Positions 1-5,669 of a DNA stretch of 6,582 nt are shown piece after piece. Position numbers and translations under genes: made by a program. The notes beneath the pieces were generated by a model. It saw only the letters and a list, made by a program, of their open reading frames with translations. It was not told the origin of the DNA and did not search any database. The stretch's first letter is position 1, and each line of letters starts with the position of its first letter. Source of the DNA: Aquabacter sp. (GTDB lineage Bacteria; Pseudomonadota; Alphaproteobacteria; Rhizobiales; Xanthobacteraceae); contig JASBUY010000020.1 in NCBI GenBank assembly GCA_030147645.1, positions 1 to 6,582 on the forward strand. The letters are read 5' to 3'.

Positions 1-729
1 GCCAGCCGGAACAGCCTCTCCGACGCAACCATGGCGGCCTTTACCGCACATCTCGCCGATATCGCCGAGGACGCGTCGGTGCGCGCAGTGGTGGTGAAGG
101 CGGAGGGGCCGGTCTTCTCAGCCGGGCACGATCTGAAGGAAATCCAGGCTCACCGCGCCGATGCCGATCGGGGCCGCGCTTATTTCGAGGATGTGCTCGC
201 CCGCTGCGCGCGCATGATGACCGCCGTGGTGCGCCTGCCCCAACCCGTGATCGCGGCGGTCGAGGGCATGGCGACGGCGGCCGGATGCCAGTTGGTCGCA
301 AGCTGTGATCTGGCGGTCGCCGGGGCCGCCGCCCGCTTCTGCACGCCGGGCGTCAATATCGGCCTATTCTGCCATACGCCCATGGTGGCCCTCACGCGGG
401 CGGTTTCGCCCAAGCACGCCATGGAGATGCTTCTTCTGGGCGATTGGATCGAGGCGCCCGACGCCCTGCGCATGGGGCTCGTCAACCGCGTGGTGGCGCA
501 GGGCGAGGCGCTTGCCGCAGCCAAGGCACTGGCCGCGCGGATCGCGGCGAAATCTCAAGTGCCGGTCAAGCTCGGCAAGGCGGCCTTTTACCGTCAGGCG
601 GAGATGACCCTGGATGAGGCCTATGCCTATGCCTCGCAGGTCATGGCGACCAACATGCTGGCCCGCGATGCCGACGAGGGCATCTCGGCCGTCCTCACCA
701 AGCGCCATCCGGTGTGGGAGGATCGCTGA
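1..729 (+). CDS. Enoyl-CoA hydratase/isomerase family protein, ECHDC3-like (5' end missing)
   Basis: This is a crotonase-fold protein cut by the window edge. The frame is open from base 1 and the residues before the first ATG at 31 (RNSLSD) match the N-terminal crotonase motif, so the true start lies upstream and ATG 31 is internal. 242 residues are visible. The first oxyanion-hole segment FSAGHDLKE is at 115-141 and the second, TAAGCQLVASCDLAVA, follows from 274. True hydratases carry one catalytic Glu in the GGGCE motif and another in a PE motif about 20 residues later; here these are Gln (289-291) and Gly (349-351, in TPGVNIGL). The same replacements and the C-terminal KRHPVW resemble mitochondrial ECHDC3 as I recall it. 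It probably binds an acyl-CoA thioester, but classical hydration is unlikely; the substrate is unknown. The family call is secure, the reaction is not. Confidence 0.9.
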   Translation, partial: ASRNSLSDATMAAFTAHLADIAEDASVRAVVVKAEGPVFSAGHDLKEIQAHRADADRGRAYFEDVLARCARMMTAVVRLPQPVIAAVEGMATAAGCQLVASCDLAVAGAAARFCTPGVNIGLFCHTPMVALTRAVSPKHAMEMLLLGDWIEAPDALRMGLVNRVVAQGEALAAAKALAARIAAKSQVPVKLGKAAFYRQAEMTLDEAYAYASQVMATNMLARDADEGISAVLTKRHPVWEDR

Positions 730-734
730 GGATC

Positions 735-753
735 TTTACCTTCCCTAAACCAT
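735..753 (+). promoter_or_regulatory. Candidate CtrA-like binding site
   Basis: In the AT-rich gap after the crotonase stop codon, TTTA (735-738) and TAAA (746-749) are separated by exactly seven bases, and the second half continues as TAAACCAT. The CtrA consensus of alphaproteobacteria is TTAA-N7-TTAA, often extended to TTAACCAT, so each half has one mismatch and the spacing fits. It lies 57-75 bases upstream of the preferred start of the Wzz-like gene, a sensible promoter position. This is one degenerate site and could be chance. Confidence 0.3.
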
Positions 754-773
754 AAATGCGCATCCTCAAGCGT

Positions 774-790
774 CCCGGCATCCAGCCGGG
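774..790. other. Small hairpin in the leader of the Wzz-like gene
   Basis: CCCGGC (774-779) and GCCGGG (785-790) form a perfect six-pair GC stem around a five-base loop. It lies between the possible ATG at 756 and the preferred ATG at 810. If the gene starts at 810, the stem is in the 5' untranslated leader; if it starts at 756, the stem is inside the coding region. No T tract follows, so it is not a terminator. A short GC palindrome is common by chance in this base composition. Confidence 0.25.
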
Positions 791-809
791 CGCAGACAGG
801 ATTCGCACG

Positions 810-2192
810 ATGGCGGCAGGATGGGCCGAGCGTTGGCGGACCGGCGCCACTTCCGGCAGGCGCAGCCTCGGCTTGGCTATGCTGGCGGGGTGGGCGGTTC
901 TGCTCCTCACGCTGGTGCTCGCCATCTTTCCCGCGCGCTATACGGCGCGGGCCGTACTCAGCTTCGACCTTGCCATTCAGCCGCCGCCGGCGACCGTGCG
1001 CGGCATTTCCCAGGTTCTCGCCTCGCGCGATCTCGCGCAGGAGGTGCTGTCGCGGCTGCCGCCGGAGGATGTGGCGTCCCTCGCCCGCACCTCCGGTCTG
1101 CTCTTGCCCTTCCTGAACGGCGATCTGCCCTTGGCCCCGCAGAATGCGGCGGCCCGGCTCGCAGGCCGGATGGCGGTGGAGCCGCTGCAAGGCGGGCGGC
1201 TTCTGGCGGTTTCCTTCTCGGCCGCAAAACCGCGCCTCGCGGGTGATGTCGTGCGGGCCTATCTGGAGGCCTTCGCGGCCTTGCAGGCGCGGGCGCGCGA
1301 TACGGCGCCCGAACAGGCGGAGGCGGCCCTGCCCCGGCTGGTGGTCCATGGCCTCGAGACTCCCGCCACGCGGGACTTGCCGACGCTCGCCTTTCTCCTG
1401 GTTGCGGGCGGTTGCGCGCTCATTCTTTCCGCCCTGACGCTGGTTGCGCGTGGAGCCGGCCCCGCCCCAGCCCCGCGCGAGGCGCAGCCCGTTCCCGCTG
1501 CGCCTGAGAGCGCGCCGCGCGTTGCCTGGCTCGATGGCGGCCGGGGCGCGGCCTTGTCTTGCCGCCGCGCCGCCCGGCTTCTGGCCGAGCAACTGGCTGC
1601 GGCCAGCCGTGGCCCGGATCACCAATTGGTGCTCGTCACGTCGGACCTTCCCTCGGAGACGCCCGCGACTTTCGCCATCACCTTGGCGCGGCAATTGTCC
1701 GAGGAGAGCCGCGTGGCGCTGGTTGCGCTCGACGGGGCGTCCGGCGAATTGTGCGCGCTCATTTCCGATCCCTGGGCACCGGGCATGGCGGAGATGCTGT
1801 TCGGGGTCGCCGGATTCGGCGAGACCATCCATCGTGATCCGCTGTCCCGCGCTCATGTGATTCCGCCCGGCCGGGATACGCGCGGCGACCCGGGGGTGAT
1901 TGGGGCGGACCGGCTCGGCCTCATCCTGACTGCCCTGCGCGATACTTACGATTTCGTGATCGTGGCCGCACCCGTGCTCGGGGCGGCGCAGGGCGCCTTC
2001 AAGCTCGCGCAACTCTCGCCCTATGTGGTGTGCATCGAGGAGCCGTCGGACGGCGAATCCAGCGTCGAGGGTTATGCGGCTCTGGCAGGGCACGGCTTCG
2101 AGCGCGTGCTCATGGTTCGCGTCGCCACCCGGCTCGATCTGGTGGAGCCGGAGCTTCGGCGCAATGCGGCGCCGACCTTAAGCGCCGCCTGA
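810..2192 (+). CDS. Wzz/BY-kinase-like polysaccharide copolymerase homologue with degenerate nucleotide-binding domain
   Basis: Predicted inner-membrane protein of 460 residues. The layout is a short cytoplasmic N-terminus, a membrane helix at about 20-40, a periplasmic part at about 43-190, a second helix at about 191-213 and a cytoplasmic domain to the end. This is the plan of Wzz-type chain-length regulators fused to a bacterial tyrosine kinase (BY-kinase). In the cytoplasmic domain the fold signature remains (LVLVTSDLPSE, VALVALDG, YDFVIVAAP). The Walker A residues are lost, however: the usual PGEGKS/T reads PSETPA at 281-286, with Pro in place of Lys. Walker A' keeps only D308, and the Walker B Asp is A386. 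There is no C-terminal tyrosine cluster. ATP binding and kinase activity are therefore unlikely; a structural role in polysaccharide export or assembly is inferred. The periplasmic part is short for the family. Start 810 has AGGA at 798-801, eight bases upstream; ATG 756 (18 residues longer) has no visible ribosome-binding site but cannot be excluded. No polysaccharide genes are nearby. Confidence 0.75.
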   Translation: MAAGWAERWRTGATSGRRSLGLAMLAGWAVLLLTLVLAIFPARYTARAVLSFDLAIQPPPATVRGISQVLASRDLAQEVLSRLPPEDVASLARTSGLLLPFLNGDLPLAPQNAAARLAGRMAVEPLQGGRLLAVSFSAAKPRLAGDVVRAYLEAFAALQARARDTAPEQAEAALPRLVVHGLETPATRDLPTLAFLLVAGGCALILSALTLVARGAGPAPAPREAQPVPAAPESAPRVAWLDGGRGAALSCRRAARLLAEQLAAASRGPDHQLVLVTSDLPSETPATFAITLARQLSEESRVALVALDGASGELCALISDPWAPGMAEMLFGVAGFGETIHRDPLSRAHVIPPGRDTRGDPGVIGADRLGLILTALRDTYDFVIVAAPVLGAAQGAFKLAQLSPYVVCIEEPSDGESSVEGYAALAGHGFERVLMVRVATRLDLVEPELRRNAAPTLSAA

Positions 2193-2208
2193 ACCAAATC
2201 GAAATATC

Positions 2209-2229
2209 AGAGACTTAAACGGAGTCTCT
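2209..2229. terminator. Weak hairpin between convergent genes
   Basis: AGAGACT (2209-2215) and AGTCTCT (2223-2229) form a perfect seven-pair stem with a seven-base loop. It sits between the stop of the Wzz-like gene (2190-2192) and the stop of the converging DUF2842 gene, and its right arm overlaps that stop codon. No proper U tract follows on either strand; the minus-strand side is only mildly T-rich. It may be a weak bidirectional terminator. Its position at a convergent junction is the main argument. Confidence 0.35.
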
Positions 2230-2455
2230 AAGCTTCATCCTCAACCTTAATGCGATTGGGCCGCTCCATCCAACGGATGAGCAGCCCGGCCGGGATGACC
2301 CAGAGGGTGCCCAGCAGGATGTAGCTGACCGTCTGCCAGGCCCAGGGCAGGTCGGTCACCCGGCCCTGCGCGATCGCCATGGCCCCGAGCGCCCAGACCA
2401 CCACCAGCACCAGCAGCAGCACCGTCCCGATCAGTTTGCGCAGGCGTTGTGGCAT
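2228..2455 (-). CDS. DUF2842 family small membrane protein
   Basis: A 75-residue protein with two predicted membrane helices (about 8-29 and 41-61). A basic N-terminus (MPQRLRKLIG) precedes the first helix and a charged tail (RWMERPNRIKVEDEA) follows the second. The RLRKLIGT start, the WVIPAGLLIRWM segment and the overall length match DUF2842 as I recall it, a small alphaproteobacterial family of unknown function. The start is supported by a strong ribosome-binding site: the minus strand reads AGGAAGGGA just before the ATG at 2455. It diverges from ctaA with 113 bases between the two starts. A link to heme or oxidase biogenesis can only be guessed from that position; I assign no function. Confidence 0.85.
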   Translation of the reverse strand: MPQRLRKLIGTVLLLVLVVVWALGAMAIAQGRVTDLPWAWQTVSYILLGTLWVIPAGLLIRWMERPNRIKVEDEA

Positions 2456-2508
2456 GGGCGTTCCCTTCCTTCAGGCGGTATCCCGCCCTTGAGCGACAGC
2501 CGGTCCCG

Positions 2509-2535
2509 TTGCCGGATGCGTCCTGCCACTATAAC
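2509..2535 (+). promoter_or_regulatory. Candidate ctaA promoter
   Basis: In the intergenic region between the divergent DUF2842 and ctaA genes, TATAAC (2530-2535) resembles a -10 box and TTGCCG (2509-2514) a -35 box. The spacer is 15 bases, shorter than the usual 16-18, so the pairing is uncertain. Transcription would begin near 2542, giving a leader of about 27 bases before the ctaA ATG. On the other strand the same block reads TATAGT, so it could also serve the DUF2842 gene. No clear operator or riboswitch is seen here. Confidence 0.3.
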
Positions 2536-2557
2536 GGATCGCGGCGGGGGCCAAATC

Positions 2558-2561
2558 GGAG
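2558..2561 (+). promoter_or_regulatory. Ribosome-binding site that fixes the ctaA start
   Basis: GGAG lies seven bases before the ATG at 2569. It favours this start over the in-frame ATG at 2449, which would overlap the DUF2842 gene on the other strand and add 40 residues unlike any CtaA N-terminus. Confidence 0.6.
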
Positions 2562-2568
2562 CGGACGG

Positions 2569-3666
2569 ATGGCGCACAGTCTTGCGCAGGGAGAGATCAG
2601 GGTTCGCGATGCCCGCACCGGGCTCGGCCCCGTCCGGGTTTGGCTGATGGCGGTCGCCGCCCTGATCGTCGCCATGGTGGTGGTGGGCGGCGCGACGCGA
2701 CTGACCGAATCCGGCCTCTCCATCACCGAATGGAAGCCCGTCACCGGCGCGCTGCCGCCTTTGTCCGATGCCGATTGGCAGGCCGAGTTCGACAAGTACA
2801 AGGCCATTCCCCAATACGAGATCCTGAACAAGGGCATGGGCCTTGAGAGCTTCAAGACCATCTATTGGTGGGAATGGGGCCACCGCTTGCTGGGGCGGGT
2901 GATTGGCTTCGCCTTCCTGCTGCCCTTCCTCTATTTTGTCGCGCGGGGCGTGCTGCGCGGGCCGCTGCTCTGGAAATGTCTCGGCCTGTTCGTGCTGGGC
3001 GGCCTACAGGGCGCCATCGGCTGGTGGATGGTGGCCTCGGGACTGACCGAGCGCGTCTCGGTGAGCCAGTACCGGCTCGCGGTGCATCTGACGCTTGCCT
3101 GCGTGATCCTGGCGGCGACGGTGGCGGTGGCGCGCAGCCTTACGCCGCGCCCGGCCCTGCCGGCCCCTGCGGGGGTGCGCTGGGGGGCGGGACTCATCGT
3201 TCTTCTGGTTCTGCTTCAGATCTTCTCGGGCGGCCTCGTCGCCGGGCTCGATGCCGGCATGACCTTCAACACCTGGCCGCTGATGGACGGGGCATTCATC
3301 CCTCCGGGCGACAAACTGGGAATCCTCTCACCGGCTTGGCGCAATCTGTTCGAGAATGCGATGACCGTGCAGTTCCAGCATCGCATGATCGCATACGCCA
3401 TTTGGGCAGCGACCCTCGTCCACGCTTTGCAGGCCGGCCGGAGCGCCGGCGCGCGTCAGGCCTGGATCCTGTTCGCCCTGGTCTCGGGGCAGGCGCTGCT
3501 GGGCATCCTGACCCTGGTCTATGTGGTGCCGATCGACATCGCGCTCACCCACCAGTTCGGGGCGACCATCGTCCTCATCTATGCGACCATTCATGCCTAT
3601 GATCTGGCGGGTCGGCCGAGCACGACGGGGCAGGCTCACCCCCTTGCCAAAATGCAAGAGATCTGA
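2569..3666 (+). CDS. ctaA: Heme A synthase, COX15/CtaA type
   Basis: Integral membrane enzyme that oxidises the C8 methyl group of heme O to a formyl group, giving heme A for aa3-type cytochrome c oxidase. The 365 residues contain about eight hydrophobic helices (roughly 24-44, 110-128, 138-158, 170-190, 207-229, 274-291, 303-322 and 328-346), as expected for the two four-helix halves of the family. The conserved histidines are visible as H105 (EWGHRLLGR), H173 (AVHLTLA), H271 (QFQHRMIAY) and H328 (THQFGA), with the conserved acidic residue E47 in TRLTESGLSITEWKP. The motif FNTWPLMDG (233-241) is typical of COX15. The Cys pair of Bacillus-type CtaA is absent, as is usual in this class. It is transcribed away from the DUF2842 gene and converges on metY. 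No other oxidase-assembly gene lies in the window, so heme O synthase and the oxidase subunits must be encoded elsewhere. Confidence 0.95.
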   Translation: MAHSLAQGEIRVRDARTGLGPVRVWLMAVAALIVAMVVVGGATRLTESGLSITEWKPVTGALPPLSDADWQAEFDKYKAIPQYEILNKGMGLESFKTIYWWEWGHRLLGRVIGFAFLLPFLYFVARGVLRGPLLWKCLGLFVLGGLQGAIGWWMVASGLTERVSVSQYRLAVHLTLACVILAATVAVARSLTPRPALPAPAGVRWGAGLIVLLVLLQIFSGGLVAGLDAGMTFNTWPLMDGAFIPPGDKLGILSPAWRNLFENAMTVQFQHRMIAYAIWAATLVHALQAGRSAGARQAWILFALVSGQALLGILTLVYVVPIDIALTHQFGATIVLIYATIHAYDLAGRPSTTGQAHPLAKMQEI

Positions 3667-3690
3667 TTTTTCAATACGTTACATGCGAGA

Positions 3691-3706
3691 CCTGAAGCTT
3701 TTCAGG
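3691..3706. other. Small hairpin downstream of ctaA
   Basis: CCTGAA (3691-3696) and TTCAGG (3701-3706) form a perfect six-pair stem with a four-base loop, 24 bases after the ctaA stop codon. It may act with the larger hairpin that follows to stop transcription or protect the ctaA mRNA end. There is no T tract after it. Confidence 0.3.
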
Positions 3707-3716
3707 AAGCCTGTGC

Positions 3717-3752
3717 CGGCCGAGGGAGGGTGCTGAGACCCGCCCTCGGCCG
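3717..3752. terminator. Probable bidirectional terminator between ctaA and metY
   Basis: The arms at 3717-3731 and 3738-3752 pair over 15 positions with a single A/G mismatch (3727 against 3742), leaving a six-base loop. The stem is very GC-rich and lies between the stops of two converging genes (ctaA ends at 3666, metY at 3766). It lacks a run of T on either side, so it is not a textbook intrinsic terminator, but its stability and place make transcript termination or 3'-end protection the best reading. Confidence 0.55.
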
Positions 3753-3765
3753 CTGAAGGCCCCGA

Positions 3766-5049
3766 TCAGCCTTCCACCAGCGCCTGGTCGAGATCGGCGA
3801 TGATGTCGCCCGCATCCTCGATTCCCACCGAGATGCGCACCACTTCCGGACCGGCTCCCGCCGCGCGCTTCGCCTCGTCGGAGAGCTGCTTGTGGGTGGT
3901 GGAGGCGGGATGGATGATGAGGGAGCGGGTGTCGCCGATATTGGCCAGATGCGAGAAGAGCTGGACCTTGGAGACGAGCTGGACGCCCGCCGCATAGCCG
4001 CCCTTCAGCCCGAAGGTGAACACCGCCCCGGCTCCGCGTGGCAGATATTTGCGGGCGAGGCCGTAATAGCGGTCGCCCTCCAGGCCCGGATAGCTCACCC
4101 ATTCCACGGCCGGGTGGGTGGAGAGATACTTCGCCACCGCCAACGCATTCTCGCTGTGCTGCTTCATGCGCAGGCTCAGCGTCTCGATGCCGGTGAGGAT
4201 CATGAAGGCGTTGAAGGGCGAGAGCGCCGGGCCGAGATCGCGCAGGCCGAGAACGCGGGCGGCGATGGCAAAGGCGAAATTGCCGAAGGTCTCGTGCAGC
4301 ACCATGCCTTGATATTCGGGCCGGGGCTCGGAGAGGAAGGGATAGCGCTTGGACGCCGACCAGTCGAACGTGCCCGCATCCACGATCACGCCGCCAATGG
4401 AATTGCCGTGGCCACCGAGGAACTTGGTCGCCGAATGGATGACAATGTCCGCGCCGTGCTCGATGGGCCGCCACAGATAGGGGGTGGCCAGCGTGTTATC
4501 GACTATGAGCGGCACGCCCGCGCGCTTGGCCACGGCCGAGATGGCGGCGATGTCGCACACCACGCCGCCGGGATTGGCGATGCTCTCGGTGAAGATGGCC
4601 TTGGTCTTCTCGGTGATGGCGCGCTCGAAGGAGGCCGGATCATCCGGGTCCGCCCACACCACATTCCAGCCGAAGCTCTTGAAGGCGTGGGTGAACTGAT
4701 TGATGGACCCGCCATAGAGCTTGCGCGAGGCGACGAATTCATCGCCCGGCGTCATCAGCGTGTGGAAGACGAGGTGCTGGGCCGCGTGGCCCGAGGCCAC
4801 CGCGAGCGCGGCCGTGCCGCCCTCCAGCGCCGCCACCCGCTCTTCCAGCACCGCATTGGTGGGGTTGCCGATGCGGGTATAGATGTTGCCGAAGGTCTGG
4901 AGGCCGAACAGCGCCGCCGCATGGTCCACATCGTCGAAGACGAAGGACGTGGTCTGGTAGATGGGCGTCGCGCGGGCGCCGGTGGTCGGGTCCGGCTGGG
5001 CGCCGGCATGGACGGCGAGAGTCGCGAATCCGGGCTCACGATGGGTCAT
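3766..5049 (-). CDS. metY: O-acetylhomoserine aminocarboxypropyltransferase (O-acetylhomoserine sulfhydrylase)
   Basis: PLP-dependent enzyme of the Cys/Met metabolism family. It is expected to make homocysteine from O-acetylhomoserine and sulfide in the cytoplasm, the direct-sulfhydrylation step of methionine synthesis. The length of 427 residues suits MetY better than the shorter MetB/MetC/MetZ enzymes of about 380-400. K209 in HSATKFLGGHG is the Schiff-base lysine. D184 (VDNTLATP) should contact the pyridine nitrogen. YTRIGNPT (57-64) and SGHAA (86-90) form the phosphate-binding side, and R405 in VRISVGIED is likely to hold the substrate carboxylate. GDTRSLIIHPASTTH (372-386) is typical of this subgroup. 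GGAGGA on the minus strand, about six bases before the ATG, supports the start. It is the last of three same-strand genes but has its own AT-rich leader. O-succinylhomoserine as substrate cannot be fully excluded from sequence. Confidence 0.93.
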   Translation of the reverse strand: MTHREPGFATLAVHAGAQPDPTTGARATPIYQTTSFVFDDVDHAAALFGLQTFGNIYTRIGNPTNAVLEERVAALEGGTAALAVASGHAAQHLVFHTLMTPGDEFVASRKLYGGSINQFTHAFKSFGWNVVWADPDDPASFERAITEKTKAIFTESIANPGGVVCDIAAISAVAKRAGVPLIVDNTLATPYLWRPIEHGADIVIHSATKFLGGHGNSIGGVIVDAGTFDWSASKRYPFLSEPRPEYQGMVLHETFGNFAFAIAARVLGLRDLGPALSPFNAFMILTGIETLSLRMKQHSENALAVAKYLSTHPAVEWVSYPGLEGDRYYGLARKYLPRGAGAVFTFGLKGGYAAGVQLVSKVQLFSHLANIGDTRSLIIHPASTTHKQLSDEAKRAAGAGPEVVRISVGIEDAGDIIADLDQALVEG

Positions 5050-5060
5050 GACGGTCCTCC

Positions 5061-5110
5061 AGCGCCTTTATCCAGGCATTTAATGTTTAATAGTTTTAAA
5101 TCCGATTTGC
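5061..5110 (-). promoter_or_regulatory. AT-rich metY leader with inverted repeat
   Basis: Between the stop of the CoA-binding gene (5116) and the metY start lies a markedly AT-rich block, in contrast with the GC-rich genes around it. ATTTAA (5078-5083) and TTAAAT (5096-5101) form an inverted repeat with a 12-base spacer. Nearer metY, the minus strand reads GCCTGGATAAAGGC, a four-pair mini-hairpin. The block could hold a metY promoter and an operator or RNA element responding to methionine or SAM. I could not fit a confident -35/-10 pair or the SAM-II consensus. Confidence 0.4.
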
Positions 5111-5115
5111 CGCTG

Positions 5116-5655
5116 TCATTTTGACCCAGGCGGGGTCCGCGTCAAGGACAGCCGCTGGACTCCGGTGCCGAGCCGCTGCGGCCGCTTGGCCGAAATGGTC
5201 CGGCTGTTGACGCCGGTCCAGCCGATCTCGCCGGAAAGCCGGCCATATTCGATCTTCGGGCAGCGATTCATGACGACGCGCATCCCCGCGGCCTCGGCGC
5301 GCGCGGCGGTCTCGTCATGACGCACGCCCTGCTGCATCCAGAGCACCTTGGGAAGCGGATCGAGCGCCAGCACTTCGTCCAGAACGGCCGGCAGATGCTC
5401 TGAGGCGCGGAAGGCGTCCACCATGTCGATGGCGACCGGCACGTCCGCGAGGCGCGCCACCACCGGACGGCCGGCAATCTCCTTGCCCGCCTGCCCCGGA
5501 TTGACCGGAAAAACCTCGAAGCCCCGCTCCGCCAGATATTTCGTGACGAAGAAAGACGGGCGGGCGGGATTGGGGCTCGCGCCCACCACGGCGATGGTCC
5601 GCACGCTTGTCAGGATGTCCCGGATATAGGCGTCGTCATAGCGGTCGTGGTTCAT
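5116..5655 (-). CDS. CoA-binding domain protein (YccU-like)
   Basis: A 179-residue cytoplasmic protein with the Rossmann-type CoA-binding domain also found in succinyl-CoA synthetase alpha subunits. The nucleotide-binding loop is VVGASPNPARPSFFVTKYL (23-41). It is followed by VFPVNPGQAGKEIAGRPV (48-65), DMVDAFRASE (77-86), VLWMQQGVRHDE (104-115) and the family signature NRCPKIEYGRL (130-140). It stands alone, without the histidine-bearing ligase domain, so it is not a CoA ligase; its ligand and role are not established. The ATG at 5655 is preceded on the minus strand by GGAG at a good distance, and the frame upstream of it lies inside tatD. The tatD stop is 14 bases upstream, so the two genes are probably co-transcribed. 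metY follows 66 bases downstream. Homologues near methionine or thioester-metabolism genes occur in related bacteria, but that is from memory. Confidence 0.9.
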   Translation of the reverse strand: MNHDRYDDAYIRDILTSVRTIAVVGASPNPARPSFFVTKYLAERGFEVFPVNPGQAGKEIAGRPVVARLADVPVAIDMVDAFRASEHLPAVLDEVLALDPLPKVLWMQQGVRHDETAARAEAAGMRVVMNRCPKIEYGRLSGEIGWTGVNSRTISAKRPQRLGTGVQRLSLTRTPPGSK

Positions 5656-5669
5656 GGACGGCTCTCCGG

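Noticed and set aside
727..768. Inverted repeat TGAGGAT / ATCCTCA with a 28-base spacer around the crotonase stop codon
   Set aside because: The arms are only seven bases with a long spacer and no T tract; probably chance.
627..2093. Long open frame of 488 codons on the minus strand opposite the Wzz-like gene
   Set aside because: It is rich in Arg, Gly, Gln and Pro, shows no known domain, overlaps the crotonase end and mirrors a frame with clear membrane and fold features. Long antisense frames are expected when third positions are G/C-rich.
2449..2568. Extended N-terminus for ctaA from ATG 2449
   Set aside because: It would overlap the start of the DUF2842 gene, run through the promoter region and add residues unlike the family. 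ATG 2569 has a ribosome-binding site.
5078..5101. CtrA site in the metY leader
   Set aside because: Several TTAA words occur, but none are separated by seven bases.
5050..5115. SAM-II or SAM-V riboswitch before metY
   Set aside because: GATTTAA and ATAAAGG fragments resemble parts of the motif, but the pairing of the first stem and the conserved GCTAAA-type element are not found. It needs a covariance-model search.
3892..5124. Long open frame of 410 codons on the plus strand opposite metY
   Set aside because: The composition (His, Gly, Arg, Glu repeats) is typical of a shadow frame, and the minus-strand MetY is unambiguous with all catalytic residues.
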